Source: Saccharopolyspora dendranthemae (GTDB lineage Bacteria > Actinomycetota > Actinomycetes > Mycobacteriales > Pseudonocardiaceae). From it: a stretch of 64,000 nt of DNA. Positions within the stretch are counted from its first letter, which is position 1; the number at the start of each line of letters is the position of its first letter. The notes beneath the pieces are model-generated. The model did not search any database. It had not been told where the DNA came from and saw nothing but the letters and a program-made list of their open reading frames with translations. A program made the position numbers and the translations under genes. Location of the stretch: positions 496,001 through 560,000 of the forward strand of contig NZ_VIWX01000005.1 of assembly GCF_007829955.1 (NCBI RefSeq). Reading direction: 5' to 3'. Of this stretch, positions 41,538 through 51,200 are shown piece by piece.

Positions 41538-42638
41538 TCAGGCGAGGTCGACGACGGCTCGGCCGAGGATCTCGCCGCGGTTGAGGGCGTCGAAGGCGTC
41601 CTGGACCTTCTCGAAGGGGTAGCGGCGGCTGATGGCGTCCTGCGGGCGCAGGTGCCCCCGGGCGACCAGGTCGAGCAGCACCGGCATGTCGCGCCGGGGC
41701 TTCGCGCCGTAGGAGCCCTTGATCTGCAGCTTGCGCCTGGCGATGGTGGCGAGGTCGAACTCGCCGGTCGTGCCGCGGGCCGCGATGCCGACCACGACCA
41801 CCTGGCCGCCCTCGACGACCGAGTCCCGGGCGACGTTGAAGGTGGGCACCGCGCCCAGCGCCTCGAACGCGACGTCCACGCCGCGCCCTCCGGTGAGCTC
41901 GCGGATCACCGCGGGAGCGTCCACCTCGGACGAGTTGACGGTGTGCGTGGCGCCGAGCCGGCGGGCGCCTTCGAGCTTGTCCTCGCTGATGTCCACCGCG
42001 ATGATCGTCGACGCGCCGAACACGGCCGCCAGCTGGATCAGGGCCGAGCCCACACCACCCGCGGCCACCACCGCGACGGTGTCGCCGACCTGCACGTTCG
42101 CCGCGTGCCGGAGCGCGCCGTAGGCGGTCATCGTCGAGCACCCGACCGAGGCCACGTCCGAGAGCTCGATCCCGTCGGGAACCCGGTACACCGAGGTCGC
42201 GGGCGTCACGCAGCGCTCGGCCAGCCCGCCCTGCGAGTACATCCACACCGGTTCGCCGCCGCTGCGGTGCAGCCGGGTGTCGTCGTCGTAGAGCTTGCCC
42301 TGACCGCGGTTGAACCGGAAGAACCGCTCGCAGATCTCCTCGTTGCCGCGGGAGCACTGCCCGCACTGGCCGCACGGCATGATGAAGCTGGTCACGACCG
42401 GATCGCCCACCGACAGCCCGCTCACGCCGGAGCCCAGCTCGGAGATCACGCCGGCGACCTCGTGGCCGAGCACGGCCGGGGTCGGGAACGGCAGCTCGCC
42501 CTTCATCACGTGGAGATCGCTGTGGCAGGCGCCGCAGGAGTGCACGTCGATGGCGACCTCCCCGGCCCTCGGCGTCGGATCTCCCAGCTGCTCGATCTGC
42601 AGCGGTGCGTTGGCGGCGGTGTGCACGGCGGCGCGCAT
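41538..42638 (-). CDS. zinc-dependent alcohol dehydrogenase family protein
   Basis: 366-aa medium-chain dehydrogenase. Catalytic zinc: CGACHSDLH and GHE; structural zinc CGQCGQCSRGNEEIC; nucleotide fold VVAAGGVGSALIQLAAVFGASTIIAVD (about 195-220) suggests NAD(P)(H), with Asp after the third strand favouring NAD. ATG 42638 with GAGGAGG 6 nt upstream. Substrate unknown; the extended region FRFNRGQGKLYDDDTRLHRSGGEPVWMYSQGGLAE is common in this group of actinobacterial dehydrogenases. Monocistronic. Confidence 0.88.
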   Translation of the reverse strand: MRAAVHTAANAPLQIEQLGDPTPRAGEVAIDVHSCGACHSDLHVMKGELPFPTPAVLGHEVAGVISELGSGVSGLSVGDPVVTSFIMPCGQCGQCSRGNEEICERFFRFNRGQGKLYDDDTRLHRSGGEPVWMYSQGGLAERCVTPATSVYRVPDGIELSDVASVGCSTMTAYGALRHAANVQVGDTVAVVAAGGVGSALIQLAAVFGASTIIAVDISEDKLEGARRLGATHTVNSSEVDAPAVIRELTGGRGVDVAFEALGAVPTFNVARDSVVEGGQVVVVGIAARGTTGEFDLATIARRKLQIKGSYGAKPRRDMPVLLDLVARGHLRPQDAISRRYPFEKVQDAFDALNRGEILGRAVVDLA

Positions 42639-42806
42639 CGTGACCTCCTCGTCAGACCGGCCAGTCGGTTTCTCCGGCCGTGAAGCTAGCCGTCCGTCGC
42701 GCTGCGCACCAGGGCCCGCGCGGAAGCGGGATCTGCACACCGAAGTTTCACCTGCCCGTTCACCTGTGGTGATCGCCGCGCGGTCTGGCCGGTCTAGAAC
42801 CGGGGC

Positions 42807-44336
42807 ATGACCGCCGAGAACCTTTCCCGCCGCGAGCTGCTGCGCCGCGGAGCCACCGGTGCCGGCCTGCTGGCCGCGGGCGCGCTGCTGCCGGGCACCG
42901 CCTTCGCCCGTTCCGGACGTCCGGTGCTGACCCACGGCGTCCAGCTCGGCGATCCGCGCCCGGACGGAGCCGTGGTGTGGACGCGGGCCGACCGCCCGTC
43001 CCGCATGTTCGTCGAGATCTCCGCCCGCGAGGACTTCCGCGACGCGCTGCGCGTTCCCGGGCCGGCCTTGACACCCGACACCGACGGCACCGGTGAGCTG
43101 CGGCTCTCCGGCCTCCCCGCGGGTCATGAGGTGCACTACCGGGTCACCGCGGAGGACCTGGACGGCAGGGTCGTCAGCGAGGGCCTGACCGGCAGCTTCC
43201 GGACCGTGCCGCAGGACCGCAGCGACGTGCGGTTCCTGTGGTCCGGGGACGTCGTCGGCCAGGGCTGGGGCATCAACCCGGACATCGGCGGCATGACGAT
43301 CTACCGCGCGATGGCCGACCGCGAACCGGACTTCTTCCTGCACAGCGGGGACACCGTCTACGCCGATGGACCGGTGGAGGAGTCGGTGACGCTGCCCGAC
43401 GGCCGGGTCTGGCGCAACGTCGTCACCCCGGAGAAGTCCAAGGTCGCCGAAACCCTCGCGGAGTACCGGGGGCAGTTCGCCTACAACCTGCTCGACGAGA
43501 ACGTGCGCGCGTTCGCCGCGCGCGTCCCGCAGCTGATCCAGTGGGACGACCACGAGGTCACCAACAACTGGTACCCGGGCGAGATCCTGGACGACGACGA
43601 CTACACCGAGAAGCGCGTCGACGTGCTGGCCCAGCGCGCGTTCCAGGCGTTCCACGAGTGGCAGCCGATCCGCAGGCAGGACGCCGTCGACGGACGGGTC
43701 TACCGGAAGGTCTCGCACGGCCCGCTGCTGGACGTGTTCGTGCTGGACATGCGCAGCTATCGCGACCCGAACTCCGCGGGAACCGCACCGGAGCGCATCC
43801 TCGGCGACGAGCAGGCCCGCTGGCTGGTCCGCGAGCTGTCCGCATCGAGGGCGACATGGAAGGTCATCGCCTCGGACATGCCGATCGGCGTCATCGTCCC
43901 GGACGGGGACAAGATCGAGGGCGTCGCCAACGGTCTGCCGGGCGCCCCCAACGGACGCGAGTCCGAGCTGGCGCGGGTGCTGCAGGAGATCAGTCGCCGG
44001 CAGGTCCGCAACGTCGTCTGGCTGACCGCCGACGTGCACTACTCCGCGGCGATCAACTACTCGCCGCAGCGCGCCGCGTTCACCGGCTTCGACGAGTTCT
44101 GGGAGTTCGTCTCCGGGCCGCTCAACGCGGGTGCCTTCGGTCCCAACGAGCTGGACCCGACCTTCGGGCCGGAGATGGCCTTCGTCAGCGCTCCCGCTCG
44201 CCAGGGCGCGTCGCCGATGGAGGGCTTCCAGCACTTCGGCGAGGTCACCATCGACGGCGCCACAGGACGACTCACCGTCGACCTCCGAGACCAGCAGGGC
44301 ACCTCCCTGTGGAGCAAAACCCTCGACCCCCGCTGA
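42807..44336 (+). CDS. phoD: PhoD-family alkaline phosphatase/phosphodiesterase
   Basis: 509-aa Tat-exported metallophosphatase. Signal LSRRELLRRGATGAGLLAAG (about 6-25); PhoD N-terminal domain, then metal ligands in SGDVV, HSGDTVYADGP, WDDHEVTNNW and TADVHYS. The PERILGDEQARWLVREL block is typical. PhoD enzymes use Ca2+ and Fe3+ to release phosphate from mono- and diesters outside the membrane. No clear Pho-box is seen in the short upstream region. Adjacent to, divergent from the zinc dehydrogenase. Confidence 0.9.
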   Translation: MTAENLSRRELLRRGATGAGLLAAGALLPGTAFARSGRPVLTHGVQLGDPRPDGAVVWTRADRPSRMFVEISAREDFRDALRVPGPALTPDTDGTGELRLSGLPAGHEVHYRVTAEDLDGRVVSEGLTGSFRTVPQDRSDVRFLWSGDVVGQGWGINPDIGGMTIYRAMADREPDFFLHSGDTVYADGPVEESVTLPDGRVWRNVVTPEKSKVAETLAEYRGQFAYNLLDENVRAFAARVPQLIQWDDHEVTNNWYPGEILDDDDYTEKRVDVLAQRAFQAFHEWQPIRRQDAVDGRVYRKVSHGPLLDVFVLDMRSYRDPNSAGTAPERILGDEQARWLVRELSASRATWKVIASDMPIGVIVPDGDKIEGVANGLPGAPNGRESELARVLQEISRRQVRNVVWLTADVHYSAAINYSPQRAAFTGFDEFWEFVSGPLNAGAFGPNELDPTFGPEMAFVSAPARQGASPMEGFQHFGEVTIDGATGRLTVDLRDQQGTSLWSKTLDPR

Positions 44337-44636
44337 CCCCACCCAGGTCCCGGCTCTGCCACCAGACGGATTTCCATGGAATTCCGGGTCGTGGTTTCAG
44401 CGGGAATCGGGCGGGTTCGAGGTTCGGGGGAAACGGGACCTCGGGTACCAGGGCCTCGGGCCCCGATTTCAGGGGAGATCCGGATGCTGATCTCCGTTGA
44501 AATCCGTCATCAGATCGGAAGCAGTGATCGATTCGGGCCCCGGGAGTAAGGGCTTCACCTGCGTCGATACGCTTGCGGTCAAATCGGGCGCTGGGATCTC
44601 TGCGCCTGGCGCAACCGTGATGTGAGGAGAGAGAAC
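44337..44636. other. intergenic region with nested hairpins
   Basis: No gene seen. It contains ACGGATTTC (44366-44374) complementary to GAAATCCGT (44499-44507), enclosing a smaller hairpin GGAGATC-8 nt-GATCTCC (44474-44480, 44489-44495) and a G/C-rich stretch. Could be the phoD terminator plus the ndk promoter, or a structured leader. Confidence 0.5.
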
Positions 44637-45053
44637 GTGAGCGAGCGCACTCTGGTGCTGGTCAAGCCCGACGGTGTGGAGCGAGGCCTCGTCGGTGAGG
44701 TGATCAGCCGGATCGAGCGCAAGGGCCTGAAGCTGGTCGCGCTGGAGCTCAAGAACGTCGACCGCCAGCTCGCCGAGCAGCACTACGCCGAGCACGACGG
44801 CAAGCCGTTCTTCGAGAGCCTGATCGAGTTCATCACCGGTGGCCCGGTCGTGGCGGCCTGCGTCGAGGGCACCAACGCCATCGCGGCCTTCCGCCAGCTG
44901 GCCGGCGGTACTCACCCGGTCGAGAAGGCCGCCCCGGGCTCCATCCGCGGCGACTTCGGTCTGGAGGTCCAGTTCAACCTGGTCCACGGCTCGGACTCGC
45001 CCGAGTCGGCGGCCCGCGAGCTCAAGCTCTGGTTCCCCGAGTTGGGTGCCTGA
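44637..45053 (+). CDS. ndk: nucleoside diphosphate kinase
   Basis: 138-aa NDPK: RTLVLVKPDGVERGLVGEVISRIERKG, the G-x-x-HPVEKAAPGSIRGDF block and the phospho-acceptor His in FNLVHGSDSPESA. Transfers the gamma phosphate between NTPs and NDPs. GTG with AGGAGAGA upstream. In actinobacteria ndk normally precedes rne; here a radical SAM protein and DUF2344 are between. Strong terminator after it. Confidence 0.97.
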   Translation: MSERTLVLVKPDGVERGLVGEVISRIERKGLKLVALELKNVDRQLAEQHYAEHDGKPFFESLIEFITGGPVVAACVEGTNAIAAFRQLAGGTHPVEKAAPGSIRGDFGLEVQFNLVHGSDSPESAARELKLWFPELGA

Positions 45054-45063
45054 GACCCCTGAA

Positions 45064-45102
45064 GGGCGATCAGCCGGGCGCATCGCCCGGCTGAAATCGC
45101 CC
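45064..45102 (+). terminator. terminator after ndk
   Basis: Long hairpin: GGGCGAT-CAGCCGGGCG (45064-45080) pairs with CGCCCGGCTG-ATCGCCC (45084-45093 and 45096-45102) with a 2-nt bulge and a 3-nt loop. Confidence 0.9.
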
Positions 45103-45141
45103 CCGGTCGGCGCTCGGGCGAGGCACCTCTACCCTGGTCGG

Positions 45142-47106
45142 GTGGCTGCGGAGTCCGTTTTCGACAGGTTGGAGCCCCTGCTGGCTCGGGTGTCCAAGCC
45201 CGTGCAGTACGTGGGCGGCGAGCTCAACTCGACCGTGAAGGCGTGGGAGGACACCACCGTTCGGTGGTGCCTGATGTACCCCGACGCCTACGAGGTCGGG
45301 TTGCCCAACCAGGGCGTTCAGATCCTCTACGAGGTCCTCAACGAGCAGCCGGACGTGCTCGCCGAGCGCGCCTACGCGATCTGGCCGGACCTCGAAGAGC
45401 TGATGCGCGAGAACGGGATCCCGCAGTTCACCGTGGACGCGCACCGCCCGGTGGGCGCCTTCGACCTCTTCGGCATCAGCTTCGCCACCGAGCTCGGCTA
45501 CACCAACCTGCTCGGCGCGCTGGACCTGGCCGGAATCCCGCTGCACGCGGTGGATCGCACCGACGACCACCCGATCGTGCTGGCCGGTGGGCACGCCGCG
45601 TTCAACCCCGAGCCGATCGCCGACTTCCTCGACGCTGCCGTGCTGGGCGACGGCGAGGAAGCGGTCCTGGAGATCACCGAGGCCGTCCGGCGCTGGAAGA
45701 ACGAGGGATGCCCGGGTGGTCGCGACGAGCTGCTGCTGCGGCTGGCCGAGTCCGGCGGTGTCTACGTCCCCAAGTTCTACGACGTCGGCTACGCCGAGGA
45801 CGGCGGTATCGCCGAGGTCGTGCCCAACCAGGAGCGCGCCCCGTACCGGGTGTTCAAGCGCACCACGATGGAGCTCGACGACTGGCCGTACCCCAAGCAG
45901 CCGCTGGTCCCGCTCGCCGAGAGCGTGCACGAGCGGATGAGCGTGGAGATCTTCCGCGGCTGCACCCGCGGCTGCCGCTTCTGCCAGGCCGGGATGATCA
46001 CCCGTCCGGTGCGCGAGCGCTCCATCGAGGGCATCGGCGAGATGGTGCAGCGGGGCCTGGAGAACACCGGGTTCGAGGAAGTCGGCCTGCTGTCGCTGTC
46101 GTCGGCCGATCACTCCGAGATCGCCGAGGTCACCAAGGGTCTCGCCGACCGCTACGAGGGCACCAACACCGGTCTGTCGCTGCCGTCGACCCGGGTGGAC
46201 GCCTTCAACATCGACCTGGCCAACGAGCTGTCCCGCAACGGCCGCCGCTCCGGGCTCACCTTCGCGCCCGAGGGCGGCAGCGAGCGGATCCGCCGGGTGA
46301 TCAACAAGATGGTCTCCGAGGAAGACCTGATCCGCACCGTCTCGGCGGCCTTCGCCAACGGCTGGCGGCAGGTCAAGCTGTACTTCATGTGCGGCCTGCC
46401 GACCGAGGAGGACACCGACGTCCTGCAGATCGCCGAGATGGCCAAGGAGGTCATCCGCGCTGGTCGCGCGGTGTCCGGACGCAAGGACATCCGGTGCACG
46501 ATCTCCATCGGCGGGTTCGTGCCCAAGCCGCACACCCCGTTCCAGTGGGCCTCGCAGACCGACCCGGAGACCGTCGACGACCGGTTGCGCAAGCTCCGCG
46601 AGGCGATCAACACCGATCGCTCGCTGGGTCGCAACATCGGCATGCGCTACCACGACGGCAAGCCCTCGCTGATCGAAGGACTGCTCTCCCGCGGTGACCG
46701 CCGCCTGGGCCGGGTCATCGAGCGGGTGTGGCGCGAGGGCGGCCGCTTCGACGGCTGGAACGAGCACTTCTCCTACGAGCGCTGGGTGGACTGCGCGGAG
46801 GCCGAGCTCGCCGAGGTGGGCGTCGACCTGGCCTGGTTCACCACCCGCGAGCGCACCGAGCACGAGATCCTGCCGTGGGACCACCTGGACTCCGGACTGG
46901 ACAAGGAGTGGTTGTGGGCCGACTGGCAGGACGCCCTGGAAGCTCGCGAGCAGGACGACTGCCGGTGGACGCCGTGCTTCGACTGCGGTGTGTGCCCGAC
47001 GATGGGCACCGACATCGAGGTCGGCCCGACCGGGCGAAACCTGCTGCCGATCTCGCCGGTCGGGCAGGGCTCGCCGGTGCGGAACTCGGCGTTCACCAAC
47101 GGCTGA
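45142..47106 (+). CDS. TIGR03960-type B12-binding-like radical SAM protein
   Basis: 654 aa. N-terminal B12-binding-like domain (LMYPDAYEVGLPNQGVQILYEVLNE), then the radical SAM [4Fe-4S] motif CTRGCRFCQ (about residues 274-282), GLLSLSSADHSEI, TRVDAFN, FAPEGGSERIRRVINKM and ISIGGFVPKPHTPFQW. The C-terminal part has a CFDCGVCPTMG cluster. Family members always occur with a DUF2344 protein, here the next gene. Thought to modify tRNA or a related nucleic acid; substrate not established. GTG 45142 is the start used. Confidence 0.88.
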   Translation: MAAESVFDRLEPLLARVSKPVQYVGGELNSTVKAWEDTTVRWCLMYPDAYEVGLPNQGVQILYEVLNEQPDVLAERAYAIWPDLEELMRENGIPQFTVDAHRPVGAFDLFGISFATELGYTNLLGALDLAGIPLHAVDRTDDHPIVLAGGHAAFNPEPIADFLDAAVLGDGEEAVLEITEAVRRWKNEGCPGGRDELLLRLAESGGVYVPKFYDVGYAEDGGIAEVVPNQERAPYRVFKRTTMELDDWPYPKQPLVPLAESVHERMSVEIFRGCTRGCRFCQAGMITRPVRERSIEGIGEMVQRGLENTGFEEVGLLSLSSADHSEIAEVTKGLADRYEGTNTGLSLPSTRVDAFNIDLANELSRNGRRSGLTFAPEGGSERIRRVINKMVSEEDLIRTVSAAFANGWRQVKLYFMCGLPTEEDTDVLQIAEMAKEVIRAGRAVSGRKDIRCTISIGGFVPKPHTPFQWASQTDPETVDDRLRKLREAINTDRSLGRNIGMRYHDGKPSLIEGLLSRGDRRLGRVIERVWREGGRFDGWNEHFSYERWVDCAEAELAEVGVDLAWFTTRERTEHEILPWDHLDSGLDKEWLWADWQDALEAREQDDCRWTPCFDCGVCPTMGTDIEVGPTGRNLLPISPVGQGSPVRNSAFTNG

Positions 47107-47113
47107 CCTGCGT

Positions 47114-47145
47114 GTTCGTGCGCGAACATGCGGCCGCGCACGAAC
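47114..47145. terminator. hairpin after radical SAM gene
   Basis: GTTCGTGCGCG (47114-47124) pairs with CGCGCACGAAC (47135-47145) over a 10-nt loop, 8 nt after the stop. Confidence 0.7.
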
Positions 47146-47326
47146 GTGCGTGAAGCCCTCGGCCGGGTACGGTCTGAGTCGAAAAACTTCCCGCTGGGTG
47201 TTGTCACCTCGCGGTTGAGCAAGCAAGCATCGGCATCGTGAGCGGTCCTGGGGGACCGGCGATGACGATCATGGTCGGGGAGGCATTCTGAGTCGGAGAG
47301 ATCATCCCAATCCTTCGGCGCCGCCG

Positions 47327-48121
47327 GTGCAGAAGCTGCGCCTGCGCTACGCCAAGAGGGGGCGGCTGCGGTTCACCTCGCACCGGGATGTGGCGCGCAC
47401 GTTCGAGCGCGCGCTGCGCCGGGCCGGCGTCCCGATGGCCTACTCCCAGGGCTTCAGCCCGCACCCGAAGGTGTCCTGGGCCGGAGCCGTGCCCACCGGC
47501 GTGTCCAGCGAGGCCGAGTACGTCGAGCTGCAGTTAGTCGAACGCGTCGAGCCCGAGGCCCTGCGCGCCGAGCTGGACGCGGCTCTGCCCGAGGGCATCG
47601 ACCTCCTCGAGTCCGTCGAGGCGCGTCCGGGTCCGCTCGCGGACCTGCTCCAGGTCAGCAGGTGGCGGCTCGACCTGCCCGGCACGGACGTGTCCGAGTT
47701 GCGCAGGGCGGCCGAGCAGCTGATGGCCGCCGACAGCGCGCTGGTCGAGCGGATGACCAAGGACGGGCGCCGCACCATCGACGCCCGGGCCGCGCTGCTC
47801 GAGGCGGAGGTCTGGGAGGGCCCTCGGCCGATTGCGCAGCGTGATCAAAAACGCGACGCGAACGCCCGTGTGGACGATTGGCCCGGGGCGTCCGCACCGT
47901 ATGGGATACTCGTAACGGTCGTGCGGCAGACAACACCCGTCGTACGGCCCGACGACGTACTGAGCGCCCTGCGTGTCGTCGCCGGTCTGGCACCGTCGGC
48001 CGCCACGAGCGCGACCCGGCTGGAACAGGGTCGGCTCGATGACGGGGGAGGCATTGCCGACCCGTTGGCCCAGGACTCAGGCGGCGACCGGACTCCGGCG
48101 GGAGAGCCCGCGGTCGGGTGA
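47327..48121 (+). CDS. TIGR03936/DUF2344 protein
   Basis: 264 aa from GTG 47327. N-terminal KLRLRYAKRGRLRFTSHRDVARTFERALRRAG and AYSQGFSPHPKVSWAGAVPTG are the DUF2344 signature. Always linked to, sometimes fused with, the TIGR03960 radical SAM protein upstream. Start uncertain: the frame is open to CTG 47288, which has a GGGGAGG site 5 nt ahead, and homologs seem to have a short Pro-rich extension before KLRLRY, so translation may begin at CTG. C-terminus is Asp/Gly-rich and unlike the core domain. Confidence 0.85.
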   Translation: MQKLRLRYAKRGRLRFTSHRDVARTFERALRRAGVPMAYSQGFSPHPKVSWAGAVPTGVSSEAEYVELQLVERVEPEALRAELDAALPEGIDLLESVEARPGPLADLLQVSRWRLDLPGTDVSELRRAAEQLMAADSALVERMTKDGRRTIDARAALLEAEVWEGPRPIAQRDQKRDANARVDDWPGASAPYGILVTVVRQTTPVVRPDDVLSALRVVAGLAPSAATSATRLEQGRLDDGGGIADPLAQDSGGDRTPAGEPAVG

Positions 48122-48288
48122 CGGACGTTGTGACGTCGTCGACCCGCCGTACGGCTTCCCGGCCTGCAGGTCCGGGGCGGAGGGACCACGAAGAATTGCC
48201 GTCGCCCGCGGGCGGCGGAACCTAAAAGATCGCACATGCCTCTGTGCGGCCGCGTCCACCCGGACGCGCCCGGGGGCGGAGGAGCTAG

Positions 48289-51200
48289 ATGTTGAACATG
48301 GACACGCCCGCTGGGAACAACGCCAGCGGGCAATCGCCCACACCCACCCAGGATGAGCAGGGCACCATCGAGTTGCCCGCGAAGCTCAGGGTGCACGCGC
48401 TCGCCAAGCTGCTGGGAGCCAGCAGCCGGGAGATCATCAAGGCGCTGGACGAGCTCGGTGAGCCCGTCCGCAGCGCCCAGTCGAACATCAACCGGGACCT
48501 GGCGCTGCGCGTCGTGCAGTCGCTGAACCCGGAGCTGGTCGCCGACGACGGTGAGGACGCGGCCGAGGCCGCCCCGGCTGCCCAGCAGCAGGATTCCGGG
48601 CAACAGGCGTCGGGCAAGCCCGAAGCCGAGGCACCTGCGTCGGAGAAGAGCGCTTCGGTGCCCGCCGCGGACTTCGCGCCCGCTCCGGCCGGATCGGAAT
48701 CCCAGGACTCCTCGGCCGGGCTGACGCCGGCGTTCGCCGCTCCGGAGGCCATGTTCCTGGCCCCGCAGGCATCGGCGCCGAGCAAAACCGCCAAGCCCGA
48801 ACCGAAGCCCGAACCCGAGCCCGAGCGGGAGGCCGCGCCGGCGGAGAAGGCCGCCGAGCCCGCTGCTGACGCTCAGACCACGTCCGACGACGGTCAGGAC
48901 GAGTCCGCCGACGACGGAGACGACGACTCCGGCAGCCGCCGCCGTCGTCGCCGTGGCCGCCGGGGCCGGGGCCGCGGCCGCGGTGCCGACTCCGACAACG
49001 AGTCCGGTGGCGAGGACGGGTCCGAGGACAACCAGTCGGAGACCGCCAAGACCGAGTCCGGTGAGAGCTCCGAGGAGTCCGAGGAGCAGTCCTCCGAGTC
49101 GGACGGCCAGTCCGAGGGGAGCCGTCGTCGTCGGCGGCGTCGTCGCCGCAAGGGCTCGTCGGACGACGAGAGCGGCAGCCGCGAGGACGACCCGCCGAAC
49201 ACCGTCGTGCACGTCCGCGAGTCCGCTCCCGAGTCCTCTCGGCAGGACTCCAGCGACGACGAGGTCCGCGCGATCAAGGGCTCGACCCGCCTGGAGGCCA
49301 AGCGCCAGCGTCGCAGGGACGGCCGCGAAGCCGGGCGTCGCCGCGCACCGGTGCTCTCCGAGTCGGAGTTCCTGGCCCGTCGCGAGTCGGTGGACCGCAA
49401 GATGGTGGTCCGCCAGAGCGGCGACCAGACCCAGATCGCGGTCCTCGAGGACAACGTCCTCGTCGAGAACTTCGTGACCTCCTCGGGCACGGGCTCGCTG
49501 GTCGGCAACGTCTACCTGGGGCGCGTGCAGAACGTGCTGCCCAGCATGGAGGCCGCCTTCGTCGACATCGGCCGGGGCCGCAACGCGGTCCTCTACGCCG
49601 GTGAGGTCGACTGGGACGCCGCCGGGCTGGCGGGCAAGGCCCGCCGCATCGAGCAGGCCCTGCAGACCGGCGACAGCGTCCTGGTGCAGGTCACCAAGGA
49701 CCCGATCGGTCACAAGGGCGCGCGCCTGACCACCCAGATCAGCCTGCCGGGCCGGTTCCTGGTCTATGTCCCGGGCGGCGGCGCCACCGGCATCAGCCGC
49801 AAGCTGCCCGACACCGAGCGCAAGCGCCTCAAGGAGATCCTCAAGCGGATCGTTCCGGAGAACGCGGGCGTGATCATCCGCACCGCCTCCGAGGGCACCA
49901 GCGAGGACGCCCTCGACCGCGACGTGCGGCGGCTGCAGGCGCAGTGGGAGGTCATCAAGGAGAAGGCCGAGACCCCCGGCGCGAACGCCCCGCAGCTGCT
50001 CTACGAGGAGCCCGACCTGCTGATCAAGGTCGTCCGCGACCTGTTCACCGAGGACTTCTCGTCGATGACCGTCCAGGGCAACGACGCGTGGGAGACCATC
50101 GAGGCCTACGTCCAGCACGTGGCGCCCGACCTGGAGCCGCGGCTGGAGAAGCACGTCGGCAAGAACGACGTGTTCCACGAGAAGCGGATCAACGAGCAGA
50201 TCTCCAAGGCGCTGGACCGCAAGGTCTGGCTGCCCTCCGGCGGTTACCTGGTCATCGACCGCACCGAGGCGATGACGGTGATCGACGTCAACACCGGCAA
50301 GTTCACCGGCTCCGGGGGCAACCTGGAGGAGACGGTCACCCGCAACAACCTGGAGGCCGCGGAGGAGATCGTCCGCCAGCTCCGGTTGCGCGACATCGGC
50401 GGCATCATCGTCATCGACTTCATCGACATGGTGCTGGAGTCCAACCGCGACCTGGTCTTGCGCAGGCTCACCGAGTGCCTGGGCCGGGACCGCACCCGCC
50501 ACCAGGTGGCCGAGGTGACCTCGCTCGGCCTGGTGCAGATGACTCGCAAGCGCGTGGGCACCGGCCTGCTGGAGGCCTACAGCAGCACCTGCGAGCACTG
50601 CCGCGGACGTGGGCTGACGGTCTCCACCGAGCCGATCAACCACCAGCACGGCCAGGGCGGTGGCGGCAACAACGGCCAGAGCGGTGGCGGCAACGGCGGT
50701 GGCCGGCGCAACCGCAACCGAGGCAAGCAGCAGGACGCCGAGCAGCAGGCCCCGGAGTCGAAGAACGGGCAGAAGTCCGACTCCAAGCAGGACTCCAAGT
50801 CCGAAACCAAGGGCGACTCCAAGCAGGACGTCAAGCAGGAGTCGAAGCAGGACTCCAAGCAGGAGTCGAAGTCCGAGACCAAGGCTGAGGCGAAGTCCGA
50901 GGCCAAGGCCGAGGAGCGCAAGCCCGAGACCGCTCCGGCCGAGCCGAAGCAGGCCGAGGCCAAGCAGGACGAGCCGAAGAAGGCGGAGGCCAAGCAGGCG
51001 GAGCCCGCCAAGCACGCCGAGCCCAAGCAGGCGGAGCCGGTTGCGGAGTCGAAGCCGCAGGTCAGCGAGGCCCCGGCCGCCGCGCCTCAGCCGGTCGAGG
51101 CGACGCCGGAGCAGACCGAGCCCCAGTCGGACTCCAACGGAGCCCGGCCGCGCCGCAAGGCCGTCCGGTCCGCCGGGAGCGCGGGCGCTCCGGTCCAGCC

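Noticed and set aside
41303..41584. Small frames in the 41.3-kb repeat
   Set aside because: They lie within a dispersed repeat with inverted ends and recur in the 53-kb copy with different frames; better read as repeat than gene.
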